Source: Monosiga brevicollis MX1
Taxonomy: Eukaryota > Opisthokonta > Choanoflagellata > Craspedida > Salpingoecidae
Direction of reading: 5' to 3'
Length of the DNA: 64,000 nucleotides
Assembly (NCBI RefSeq): GCF_000002865.3
Contig: NW_001865042.1
Coordinates: 223,447-287,446, forward strand
The notes below the pieces were generated by a model. It was given only the letters and a program-made list of their open reading frames with translations. It made no database searches and was not told where the DNA came from. The position numbers were made by a program, and so were the translations under genes. Shown here in pieces: positions 1-12,200 of this stretch; the stretch's first letter is position 1; each line of letters opens with the position of its first letter.

Positions 1-862
1 GGTGACGTCATCCTGCGTGCCAATACCGGGGCCGAGGCCATTGCCGTCGATGGCTTTGCCTACACCCACCCAGGTCTCATTACAGGAGTCGCACCCTCCG
101 TCGGTGTGATGGGCACTCGTGTCACGCTTAGCGGTCGAGATCTGCTGGGCGGTGGTGCAAGTCTCGCCGCCGTCACGCTGGCGGGCGTGCCCGTGGCTAA
201 CGTGCGCTTTGCCAACGAATCACTCGTGATTCTGACAGCCAGTGGTCATGCAGTCGCAACCGCCCCTGGCATTGTCGAGCTGGTGGCCTCGTCCGGTGCC
301 ACACACACCACGTACAACGCCTTCCGCTACGCCTCCCCGCCTGTCGTCACCGCTTTCGAGCCTTCCCAGGGGTTTCGCGGCACCATCATCACTGTCACCG
401 GAAGCAATCTCTTGGCCAGTGGTGCGGCCATCCAGTCCGCCACGGTTCCGGGGGCAACCAATCTGACCGTGATTTCGGCCAGCTCTAACCGCCTCGAATT
501 GCGCGTCCCCCCCGAGCACGACGTGTCTGCTGCCGCGGGTCCCATTGCCGTTGTGGCTGACACCTTTGGCGCCTATGCTTCAGAGTTCAACTTCACCTTC
601 CTACCACCGATGGCCATCACTCAGGTGACGCCCACCGCGGGTAAAGTTCGCGACATTGTGGTTATCCAGGGCGAGCGTTTGCTCGGCGGCGGTAACGTGT
701 CCCTCGTCGAGGTGGCCGGCCGCCCTGTGCTTGTTTTGAACGCGTCGGACGATGCCATTACTGTACAGCTGACACTTAATGAGCCACAGACAGGTGACGT
801 TGTGGTGCATTCCACCACTGGCGCGCTAACGTCGGCCTCAGATGCCTTCACATATGCCGCCG
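1..862 (+). other. C-terminal end of an IPT/TIG repeat array in giant gene 1
   Basis: Three complete IPT/TIG repeats and the tail of a fourth. Each begins with a P-x-x-G-x-x-GT-x-V-T-x-x-G core (for example near bases 90, 360 and 625), continues with LLGGG-like and AGVP-like strands and ends with an SGA-type turn. IPT domains are immunoglobulin-like folds of cell-surface receptors and some transcription factors. The same repeat type makes up almost all of the neighbouring gene at 36271-53920. More repeats probably lie upstream of base 1. Confidence 0.85.
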
Positions 863-3800
863 TCAACAAAGCTCCCGTGCTGGTCATTGCCAACGCCAGC
901 ACTCCTGAAGACACACCACTGGCGTTGCTGAATCTTTCAGTGTCCGATGCCGACCTGGCCGATTCAGCTGGGCGCCTCTCGCTTACGCTCAACGTGGACG
1001 CTGGCCAGTTTGTGTTTGACGCCAACGCTGTTGGACCCATGCTACAACTCAACGGAACTGTTCCCGAGCTCACTGCGTGGCTCACTGATCTCATCTTTGT
1101 GCCCGCACCGAACATGTTCGGTCCCGTGCATCTTGTTATTGCTGCCAACGATAATGGTCACACGGGCAGCCCCGGCCCTCGTGAGACCATGGCCGCGGCT
1201 GTGATCCAGGTCACACCTGTGAATGATCCGCCAATGCTGCCCAACACTGTGATCCAGCTACCAGCCGTGGCGGAGGACACGGCCGCCAACGACATTGCTG
1301 GTATATTCGTCAGCCAGCTCGTGGCTTTGGCGACGGATGTGGACTCCTCGCCCCTGGGCGTGGGGTTGACAGGTCAGACCGGGCAAACCGGCGGCCTGTG
1401 GCAGTATCAGCTGGACGCTTCAAATTGGACCGCCCTGGGCAATCTGTCTGACAGCTCGGCCTTGCTCTTGCCTGGCCGCGCGCTGATGCGCTTTGTGCCT
1501 GGGCCCAACTTCAACGGCGAGGTTGAGCTTGCCTTTCGCGCCTGGGATGGCTCTGCTTACGCAGAGTTGGCGCGGACCTCCATCGAGTTTTCGCCGAGTG
1601 GCTCTGTCAGTGCCAATGTCACCAGGGCACGGTTGGTGGTTGAGAGCGTCAACGACGTGCCAGTCGTCACGTCTGCAGTGACGCAAGGTACTTTTGGGGG
1701 TACTTTCCCCGTTGTGTTCTTGGAAGGCGGTGGCGCCACTCAGGTGTTGCCGCCCGACTTGCTGATCGAGGATGCCGACCATGCTGCCCTGGCCTCGGCG
1801 CAAATTATTCTCTCTGGGGCAAGGGATGGCAATGATGAACTTGTTACACTCGATGCCGTTGCCCTTGGCATCAGAGGTCTACAGGTTATTTCTGATTTGA
1901 ATGGCTCGCAGCTCACTGTCACCGTGCGACCTCGCACCGGTGTCGCGGTGAGCATCTCCTCTCTAACAGAGGCATTGCTGACAGCCCAATACCGCAATCA
2001 AGCCGATGAGCCCACGCTGGGCGCTCGCCTGCTGCAGCTCGTTGTGTTTGACGGCTTGGATTGGAGTCAGCCACTTTATTCCGAGGTGACCATCACACCC
2101 ATCAATGACCACGCCCCCGTGCTTGCCTTGTCTCCAACCGCACCACGCGTTGCGGTTGTCGAGGATACGGGACCGCTGGCCATATTTGATTCTGCCTCCA
2201 CTGGTGTCTCTATCAACGTTTCGGATGCCGACCACACGGGTTTCCTGCTCCAGGCCGCCGCCGTCGAAGTGCGCAGCACTTCGTCTACTGCGCTCGATGA
2301 AGTGGTCCTGCTCGTCAATGCGACGGGCACAAATCTCAGCTATTCTTATGATGCCGGTAATCACACCCTGCGCGTGACAGGTGCTGCCTATCCCGAAGTC
2401 TATGCCCAGGTATTGCGTTCGCTCACCTACAACGATGGCGCTTCCGAGCCCGTGGATGTGGCCCGATCTCTCCACATTCAGGTCTGGGATGAGAGTTATG
2501 CCTCCAATAGCGTTGTAATTGCCGTCGACGTGACCCTCATCAATGACCAAGCCCCCGAAGTCTACCTCGGCCCCGGTGGCGTTGTCAACTTTTCCACCAC
2601 CTTTCAAGAATCGGGCACGGCTGTGCCACTCGTAGCGCTCGATGCTGCGGTGGTTGATCATGACTCGGGCTCGTTCTCTCTCACCGGGCTCCATGCGACC
2701 ATCCTCAACGGGGTTGATGGCGTCCTGGAGCAGCTTGCCGCCACAGGCTCGGCAAACATCTCGGTCAGCTATGATGCGGCAACTTACGTGCTGACTGCCT
2801 CTGGCCATGCGACCGCGGCCGAATATACCTCAGTTCTTCGCAGTCTGAGCTACACCAACCTTGCAGACCGACCTTCTGATGCCAGCGGGCGTTTGATTCA
2901 GGTGCAGGCTTTTGATGAAGCCTTTACAAGCAGTCCAGCTGCCGTGAACCTCAGCATCATCTTCATCAATGACCCACCACAGATTTTCGTCGGACCTCCT
3001 CCAAGTGTTGAGATCGAGGGCCTGTACGTGGAGGGCGACAATGGCACCCTTATTTTTCCAAACGGTTCCTTGACCATCACGGATGAAGATCATCTGATGC
3101 TTACCAACGCGACTCTACGCCTCATCAACGCGCCCGACTTTGAGGCGGAGACGATTGAGCTTGATGTTCTAGACACGGGCTTGATGTACGTTTACGAAGC
3201 CCTTGTCAATCACAATCGTGGGCCGGGCGAAGGTCGCGTTGCCGCACACGCCACATTGCGCGTACCCGGTGTTGCGCCGAGTTCTTGGCGCAGCAGTGCT
3301 GAGGCCCAAGCTACCTGGGCTGCGGTTTGGAGCGAGCTTTTGGGAGCTCGGTTGGGTGTGACATCAGCATCGATCGAGGTCACCAACGCCACAGCAACGG
3401 CGGATGTCAATTCCAGCGCGAGTGAACCCATTACTGCGTTGTCATTCGTGCTGGTTGTCCCCGATAATTTTACGTCTCAGCTTGCGGCTGACGTGTCAAC
3501 AATCGTGGCTTCGGGCGATTTGCTCACCCTTTTGCAAAGCCGCAGTGGTGCATATTACTACGCCACAAACGTGTCGTTTGCCGCAGAGCCTGTGATCCAA
3601 GAGTTTGATGTTGTGGAATTTTTTGGGGTGGCTCACCTTACAGGTAGTGCTTCGCTCGAGGACTATCGACGGGTTTTACAGACAGCACGTTATCGCAACG
3701 CTGTTGCGCGACCCGGGTTACCGGACGGCCGTCCTCGTCAGTTTGAATTGCGCGTGTCCGACGGTGCGCTGGAGAGCAATGCGGCACACTCGATGCTGCT

Positions 3801-6232
3801 GTTCCAGCGCGTAAATGATGGCCCCTTCTTCCGGCTACGGGCGCCCAATGGTCAGCCCTTTACGGCAACCTTCCGCGAGGAATCTAGTGGCGTACATGTT
3901 GTCTTGGGCAACGCCTCGGTCCTGGACGCGGACAATACAACCTTGGTCGCACTGACCATAACGCTTTTGGGGGCACCTGATGGTGCTGCCGAGGGCCTCC
4001 GAGTGAACGCGTCTGGCCTCGACATCACGTCTAGCGGTGCGGGCCACGTACTCAACTTGACTGGTCGAGCGTCGTTGGCGCAATACACCGAGGCATTGCG
4101 GCGCATCGAGTATTTCAACGAGGCCGACGAGCCGGTTGACGTAGTGCGGCAATTGCATTATATTGCCGACGATGCCTTGACTCGGGGCCTCGCTGCCAGT
4201 AGCTTTGTGCGTATTCAGTTTGTCAACGATCCGCCCCGTTTGAGCCTGGGCACCGACCCTTCCGGCAATTACTCAACATCTTATGAGGAACAAGCCCTCA
4301 ACGTCGCTGTGGCGGGTCCTGGCGCGCTGATTGAAGATGACGATGATGCGCGTCTGTCGCGAGCCATTGTCACACTGCTGAATCCACTCGATGGCTCGGA
4401 CGAGTTTCTCTATGCGGCGGGCACGGCTCTGTCGGGTCTATCCATCTCGGGCAACAGGAGCACCGAGGTACTTTTGTCTGGCAACGGCACCCTTGCCGAC
4501 TGGACCCTAGCTTTGCAGTCTGTATTTTACGTTCATTCGTCCAACAATCCCACAGTGACTGCATCACGCATCGTGAAGGTGGTGATTTGTGATGCTTCAA
4601 CTATTGCCGAGGCCGCGGCTCCCTCGGAACCGCGTTTCGCTCACTTGGACATTCAGCCCATCAACGACGCCCCCTTTGTCAGGAGTCCATTGGCTGAGAG
4701 CAGCGGCGCCACCATCTTCTTTGAGGGTCGCGGGCCTGTGTTCATCGCCGAGGACTTGTCGGTTCATGATGATGACAGCTTGATGCTCACCGAGGCCACA
4801 GCTGTACTGCTCAATCCAGTTGACCGCGATGTGGTACAGCCAGAGTTGCTGGCCGTGAACACCACCGGCAGCGGTCTCGCTTTCTCATACAGCGTCAACG
4901 GTCTTCTGCGCCTCAGCGGGCCTGGCAGCACGGCAACCTACACGTCCGTTCTGTCCACGCTGACTTATGAAAATACGGACGCCAATCCCTCTCATGTCCA
5001 GCGCCTGGTCGAGGTCCAGGTCTCGGACGGCGCGTTGAACTCGATGGCCCTTCAACTGCGCGTCAACATTTCAAGTCGCAACGATGCGCCAGTCATCGAT
5101 CTCAATGGCGCAGACGCGGTGGGTCTGGATCATGCTACAGTGCATCTGCAGGGTAGCTCGGGCGTGCCTCTGATGAATGCGGCGACCACTCTCTTGTACG
5201 ATCCAGAGGAGGATTTGTTGGAGCGCGTGGATGTGCAAATCGATCCGCTTCTGGATCAACCAGCAGAGTGGCTAGTCATGACGTACGAGGAACCCTCGGT
5301 TGGAATCATGCTGGCTGACCGCATGGCTGTTAACACTCCCATCACGTCAAGCTGCGGCGTGCAAGGTCACTGCGTCAAGGCCACTCTCTCCCTCCCGGCC
5401 GGCGCCGGCGAAACGGTCGCTGATGTGGCCGTACACATGGTTATTGAGCACCCCAACTTGAATGACCTGGTGGTGTATCTGGTTCACGAGGCCCGGCGGA
5501 TTACCCTGCTGTCCAACGTCATTGATCCGTCGCAGACAGGGGTCAATCGTTTCTGCTCTGCCGCCAACTATCAAAGCGTTGTCTTGACCGACGATGCTGC
5601 AACGGCCATTCAGACCACATGTGCCAACAATCTTCGCGGTGCTTTCCTACCGCTCAACAATTTGGCGCAATATGCTGGGCTTTTGGCTGGCGGAGATTGG
5701 ACTCTGGAGGTGTACGACACCAACACGGGATTCTCGGTTGGAACGTTCGTGTCGTGGGGGATTGTCGTTGCCACGGGCTCTCGCACGACGTATACCCAGC
5801 AAGCTACGCCATTTTCTGCTAGCGAAAGCCCCATGGAATTGATCTTCAACGTGGTCGAAACGGGTCTGGTTGAGGACTTGGACATTTTTGTCCAGCTTAG
5901 CACCGATGACGCACATGGCATGGTTCTCGAATTGGAGAGTCCCAGAGGGGTGATTGTGCCGCTGTGGGCTGCTGTTGACAACTGTGGCCTCGACGCGACA
6001 GCTCTTTATTTCGATAGTGCTGGCGTGCATGACAATGCGTCGGTCTGTTTGCATGGCGCTAGAGCCTTGCTGGACGTTGGGTTTGGAGCAGCGCTGGTGA
6101 GTGAGCAGGTGGCAACTGGTGCTTGGACCCTTCGGTTGACGACTGCGGCTGCCGGTACCCTGGATCTGGCGCAACTCAGATTCAAACTACGTACGTATTC
6201 TTTGCCATCGCTGTCGGCCTCTGACGTGGGGG

Positions 6233-6283
<51 letters not shown>

Positions 6284-9200
6284 CCCCTCGTTTGGTTTGT
6301 GTGCTGCCCCGTTCTTGCTTGCCGGCTCAACTCCCATTTCTTGCTCTGTCCTATTGGCCTCTACTGGCTTCTTCTTTTTGGCGCCTGTTTTGAGTGCCAT
6401 GATGTGGTACAGCCTCACAAATGGATGGATTGCGGCCCTGGTTCAAATGTAGGTCCCAACATTGAGTCTAGTTTCTCGCCCGCGACGGGCCTGCTGTCTT
6501 TGACGGGGCGTGACACGGCTGCAGCCTACCTTCTGCTGCTTTCTTCCTTGGTATATGTAAACAATCAAACAGTACCAACCGATGTCACACGCAACATCAG
6601 CATCGTGGCCACCGATGCCAGCAACAGCTCTGCACCAGCCATTGCCTTTGTTAGCATGCACAATGCTCCCCTGCTTTTCCTAAATGGCACTGGCTTGGGT
6701 GGTCAGCGCGATCGTTTTTTGACGTATTCGGAGGACGTCGGCCCTGCTTCTTTGCTATCCTCAAATAGCTTGTATGGCTACGCTGACGATCTCATCCAGA
6801 GCGCCACGGTGCGCATCGAGAATGCCTTTGACGCCACCAATGAATCTGTGGCTCTCGATGCAACCACTACTGGGGGCGCCGTGTCCGTCACCGGGAGCGG
6901 ATCGCACAGCATGCTTGCGTCAGGCGTGGCACCCATCACGACCTACCTGGCCCTGCTAGCCTCATTGAAATATGATAACGTTGCGCAGAACATGACAGGC
7001 ACTGAGCGTCTCATCTCAGTCGAACTGAACGATGCTGCGGGTCTCCCCTCCATTCAAGCTTTTATTCGTGTGAGCATGGTGCCCGTCAACGACCGACCCC
7101 ACATCTTGGATCCGCGGTTGCTTGGGGCAGGGCCTCGGGTTTCCTGGACCGAGAATGCAAACGCCACCGCGCTAGCTCCTCAGGCAGCGATTTTTGATGA
7201 GGATGACACTGCGTTTTCGCGCATTGTTGTCAGCATTATGCCCCCGCTGGATGGGTCGGCCGAGGTGCTCACGTTTCTAAACGGAGCTGGTATCGTGGCC
7301 AGCAACACCTCACTCGTTGGAGATGCACTTGTTTATGACTACGACGTCACAGGCATGGCCACCACTCACGAGTCAGCCTCGGAGCTGATTCAGGCCTTGG
7401 CTTACCATAACGCGGCAGATGAGCCAACTGCAGGCTCGCGGAACGTTACGATCGTGGTCTACGACGCCCAGGGATTGGCAAGCGCACCGCTTCACATTTC
7501 AATCGCTGTTTCACTCGTCAACGACAATGCGCCTGTGCTCGCACTGACGCAATCGGTCGTTGAGTTGGTGGAGGATTCGGGTGTTGTAAGTGTGCTCGCA
7601 GGCTCACTGGCAGCCACGGATGCGGACGTGCACGATCTTTTCCCTATGACTGCAGCTACAGCTGTTCTGAGTAGCCCGGATGCCGCATTTGAGCGTCTTG
7701 TTGTCAACGCGTCTGCAGGAGCCCCTTCACTCGCTCTGATGTACGACAACAATACACACACACTCTCAATTCAGGGCCAAGCTGAGCTTGAGGTATACGA
7801 AGCCCTGCTCAACACGCTCACGCTAGTTTCGATGATTGAGGAGCCGTCGCCTACAAACCGTACCGTGGCTATTACCCTCACTGATCAGGCTCACGTCAGC
7901 AACCTAGTTCAGGTGGTTGTTACCGTCCGCCTGATCAATGATCAAGCCCCCAAGCTAGATCTCAATCCCGTGTCAAATTCCAGCGATGGCTCGGTCACTT
8001 TTATTGAGGAGGGCACTGCTGTTGATGTACTGCCTGGTGGCACACGTCTCACTGATGCGGACAGCGGTGAGCCTGGGCAGTATCCACGCCTGCTACATCG
8101 TGTCGTGTGTCAGCTTGCTGCTCTTGATGGTGCGTCGGAAGGGCTGATCGCCGGTAACCACACCGGCAGTGTGGCCATAGCGGCTGGCAACAATTCTCAC
8201 GAGATTATCTGGGAGGGACCAGCCATGCCGGCGCAGTTTGAGCCAGCCTTGTCGACCATGGCGTACTTCAATTATGCTGATGAGCCCGCCTATCCCCGGA
8301 TGCGCACCATCAATTGTACCGCTTTCGATGCCTCTCTGGCCTCGGAGCCTGCTTTTGTGACTGTAACCATACAATCGGTCAACGACGCCCCACAGCTGGA
8401 CTTGGATCCCCTAAATACAGGCATTCACAAGTACAGCCAATACGCTGAGGGCGGGGGTCCTATGCTACTCCTTGTTGATGGGGTCACGCTTGTCGATGAC
8501 GACGACCTCACCTTGACATCGGCGTGGGTGCGCCTGCTCAACGCCCCCGATGGATCGGAGGAGATGATTTGGATAAATGAGACTGCGACTGTCAGCGTGC
8601 ACCCCTATCATCACGGGCTCGTGTTATCTGGCAATGCAAGCTTGACGGAGTATGCCAATGCGCTGGGGACTCTCGGATACACTCACACCAACGCGCATCC
8701 CGGAAATCCTAGTGCGGGGGTACGTGAAGTACACGTGGCTGTCTCTGATGGTCGCCTCAACGCCTCTACAGCTGTCATCTTTCTCGACTTTGATACGGTC
8801 AATGACCCCCCTATTGTGGATCTCAGCCCGGGGGATGAGACATTTGACTTTGCCACCTCATTCATCGAGGAAGGTAGCCCAATTGCCATTGCAGCGGCCG
8901 ATGCGACCGTCATGGACATTGACAGCCCGCTGTTGCAACGTATCGAGTTTGTCATCACCAACGGCGCTGATGGGAATCTGGAGGGCTTTGACACCGATAA
9001 CGCGACGCTGCTGTCTGAATTGGAGGCGCTCAACTTTACCATAGACTATAATGAGGCCTCCTACACGCTCACCCTGCAAGGTGAAGCAACGCCGGTCAAG
9101 TTTTCCAGCATTTTGCGCTCAGTGCGCTACTTTAATCTTGCAGACGAACCCAACTTTTCGACTCGTGCCGTGGAAATCCAAGTCACTGATGTGCTTAATG

Positions 9201-12200
9201 CGACATCCGTCTCACGTTACGCCATGATTGAGATGGTGTCGGTGAATGATGCCCCACGCTTGACCACTGCTAGTGTCAATCCTTCGAGCTTTGTGGAAGA
9301 CGCTGGTCCCATTACTTTGTTTACAGCTGGAGTTGTTGCCCAGGACGATGATGGAGACACCTATACGGTGATCAGCATTGCGTTGAGCCCTTTGCTCGAC
9401 AGCGATCTACACGAGGTGCTCTCGATTAATAATATGACAAGCCAGGGCCAGAGTGACGCACTAAGCTTGACGCTGACAGGTGCGCGATCGGGAGCGGAGG
9501 TTGAAGCCTTACTTGCCAGTCTGCAATACGTTAATTTGGCAAACGCTCCTCATGAGGCTCCGCGCCACGTAAGCGTTCGCGTCATGGACGAGTTTGGAGC
9601 TTGGTCCAACGCCCTGAACGTTTCATTCACTGTTGTGGCCAGCAACGATGCTCCCTTGCTTGTTGCCACAAATATCTCCTTGCCTGCTGTTGATGAGGAT
9701 GGTCAAGTTGTGAATGCTGATTCGAACACCCTTTGTCTCCCTCTCATCACCGAGCCAGACCTGCAGCCTCTGCGCGGTGTGGCCATTGTTGCTGCTGATA
9801 CAGCAAACGGGGCTTGGTATGCGACTCTCAGCAACTCTAGCAGTTTGCTCATCGAGAACGTTGGCGAGACAAATGCCCTCCTCATACCCTTGAAGTCACA
9901 CAACGTGACTGTGCAATTCGTTCCTCGACCAGACTTTTATGGCGAGGCCTCCCTGGCCCTCAAGGCCTGGGACCAGACGAGCGGCGCCCCGTGGGCGCCA
10001 GGGGCCGACACCAGATACAGCAGCAATGGTGCATTCAGCTTGAATCAAGTGCATATCGTCGCGACAGTGTTGTCTGTCAACGACGCGCCCGTGGTACAAC
10101 TGCAGGGTGCGCTCGGGGTCAACAACAGTGCTGCCTTTGTGGAGGAGGCCGGTGCCGTGTCGGTGGTCAATGCGTCGGCACTATCACTGACAGACGTTGA
10201 TCACTACCAACTGCAATTTGTGGACGTGACACTGCAGAACCCGATGGATGGCGCGGCCGAGCAGTTGCTGGTGGACGAGGGCGTGCCTGGCTTGCTCGTG
10301 ACGGAGACACGGAACGCGAGCATGGTACATCTGCGTTTGCAGGTGGGCAACAACGCGTCAGACGCCTCACACCCGCCTGATTATGCGAATCTGGCACAGC
10401 GAGATGATCAAATGGTAGCACTGGAGACGGCGCTGCGATCGCTGCAGTACAATAACACGGCGTTGGAGCCGACCCTGGCAGAGCGAGTCTTGATGGTGAC
10501 TGCGTTTGATGGAACTGCTTGGAGCACACCGGCCTGGATCGTGGTCACGGTTGAGCCAGTGAATGACAATGTACCCGTATTGGTGATGGGTGATGCACCG
10601 GCGGCTTACGTGGAGAACCAAGGGCCTGTGACATTGGTGAACGGGACGGCGTTTGCGTTGCACGACGCGGATCACAATGACGTGTTTATGCTTGAGGCGG
10701 CTTCTGTGGCGTTGACAGCAGGTGCCGTGGATGGCGCAGCAGAGACGTTGAGCGTTGTGTCCCAGGGCAACGTGGAGGCGATGTACAATGCCAGCACGCG
10801 TGAGCTGGTGTTGAGTGGCGCGGACAGCGTCTCGACGTATGCGGCAGTGCTGGCGAGTTTGACATACAATCATACCGGCGCAGAGCCCACGCCCGGCGTG
10901 CGTGAGGTGACGGCGTCTGTGTTTGACGGGGTGTTTGCATCAAGCCCGGCGGTGTTTTCGCTGGTGGTGGAGGTCATCAACGACCGACGGCCGGCGGTAT
11001 TGTTGAGCGGTGTCGCGCTGGATGCGGCGGCAACATTTGTGGAGGAGCAAGAGACGTTTACGAGTTTGGCTGCGTCTGCGACGGTGACAGATGCGGACAG
11101 TGGTGCGTTGAAATTGGTTGAGCTGCGTGCGCGGATCGAGGATGGCCTGGACGGGGCGCTGGAGGAGTTGCGCGTGGCCGACGGTGGTGCCCTGTACTCG
11201 GTGGCGTATAATGCGACTGGTTACGAGCTTGTCGTTCGGGGAGAGCTGAGCGTGAGCGAGATGGAGGGCGTGTTGCGGTCGCTGTCGTACATTAATCGGG
11301 CAGACGAGCCCTCGGGAGCGGCTGTGAATTCGCTGGGCGCCGATGGGGCAGCCTCACGCAGTGTTGTGGTGACGGTGGACGATGGCGCACACGTCAGTGT
11401 GCCGGCCCGCGTGAACCTCACCATTGACATGGTCAACGACCTTCCCGTCTTGGATGCCAATGGGCCCATGCCTGGCGTTGACCATCTCATCGTGTTTGTC
11501 GAGGAATCTGCAGCGCTTTCGCTGTTATCGTCTGATGCCTGGCTGTACGATGCTGATGACAGTCTTCTTGCTGATGTCACCATTGCCGCAACTGGACTGG
11601 GTGACCTTCCCATGGAATACCTCAATCTTTCAACGAGTGGAACAATCATTTCGGCGTTTAACAACGGCAGTTTCGTTCGTCTTGAAGGACCAGCCCCGCT
11701 GGCTGACTTTGATGCGGTGCTTCGCAGCGTCACGTACTTTAACGGGGTTGTCGACCCCTTGCTCCCGTCGGCAGGCGCTCGCGTCTTCGAGATCACAGTC
11801 AACGATGGACAAGGCACTGCGGTCACTAGTGTGGAGGTGGAGTTTGTACGTATCAACAACCCACCCCGTCTCGACCTGAATGGTCTGCTCGTGGGTTTTG
11901 ATAACGCTGTTGCCTTTATAGAGGAGGGTGCGCCCGTCCTCCTCGCCCCAAGCGCCAATCTTAGTGACAGTGACAACGCCACACTCAGCTGGCTGCAGCT
12001 GTCCATTGTGGACTCCCCCGACATGGGTGCTGAGCTCCTCAGTGCTTCGCCTCCCTCTGGCCTGACCGCAGTGTGGGACCCGTCATTGGCGCGGTTGACC
12101 GTTTCTGGTACCGGCACGGTAGCCGACTATCTGCAAGCGTTGCGGGGCACGGCATTTGTCAATTCTCAAGACGAGCCTGCTGCACCCTTTTCGAGGGTCA

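Noticed and set aside
5310-6190. P-domain taken as evidence of a proprotein convertase
   Set aside because: No subtilisin-type catalytic domain or triad motif is found nearby. The P-fold is nested in a cadherin-like repeat.
6191-6393. Coding extension through the poly-T tract (poly-Phe tail ending at 6393)
   Set aside because: It reads through a splice donor into a 44-base homopolymer and ends without any repeat motif. The spliced frame restores the repeat.
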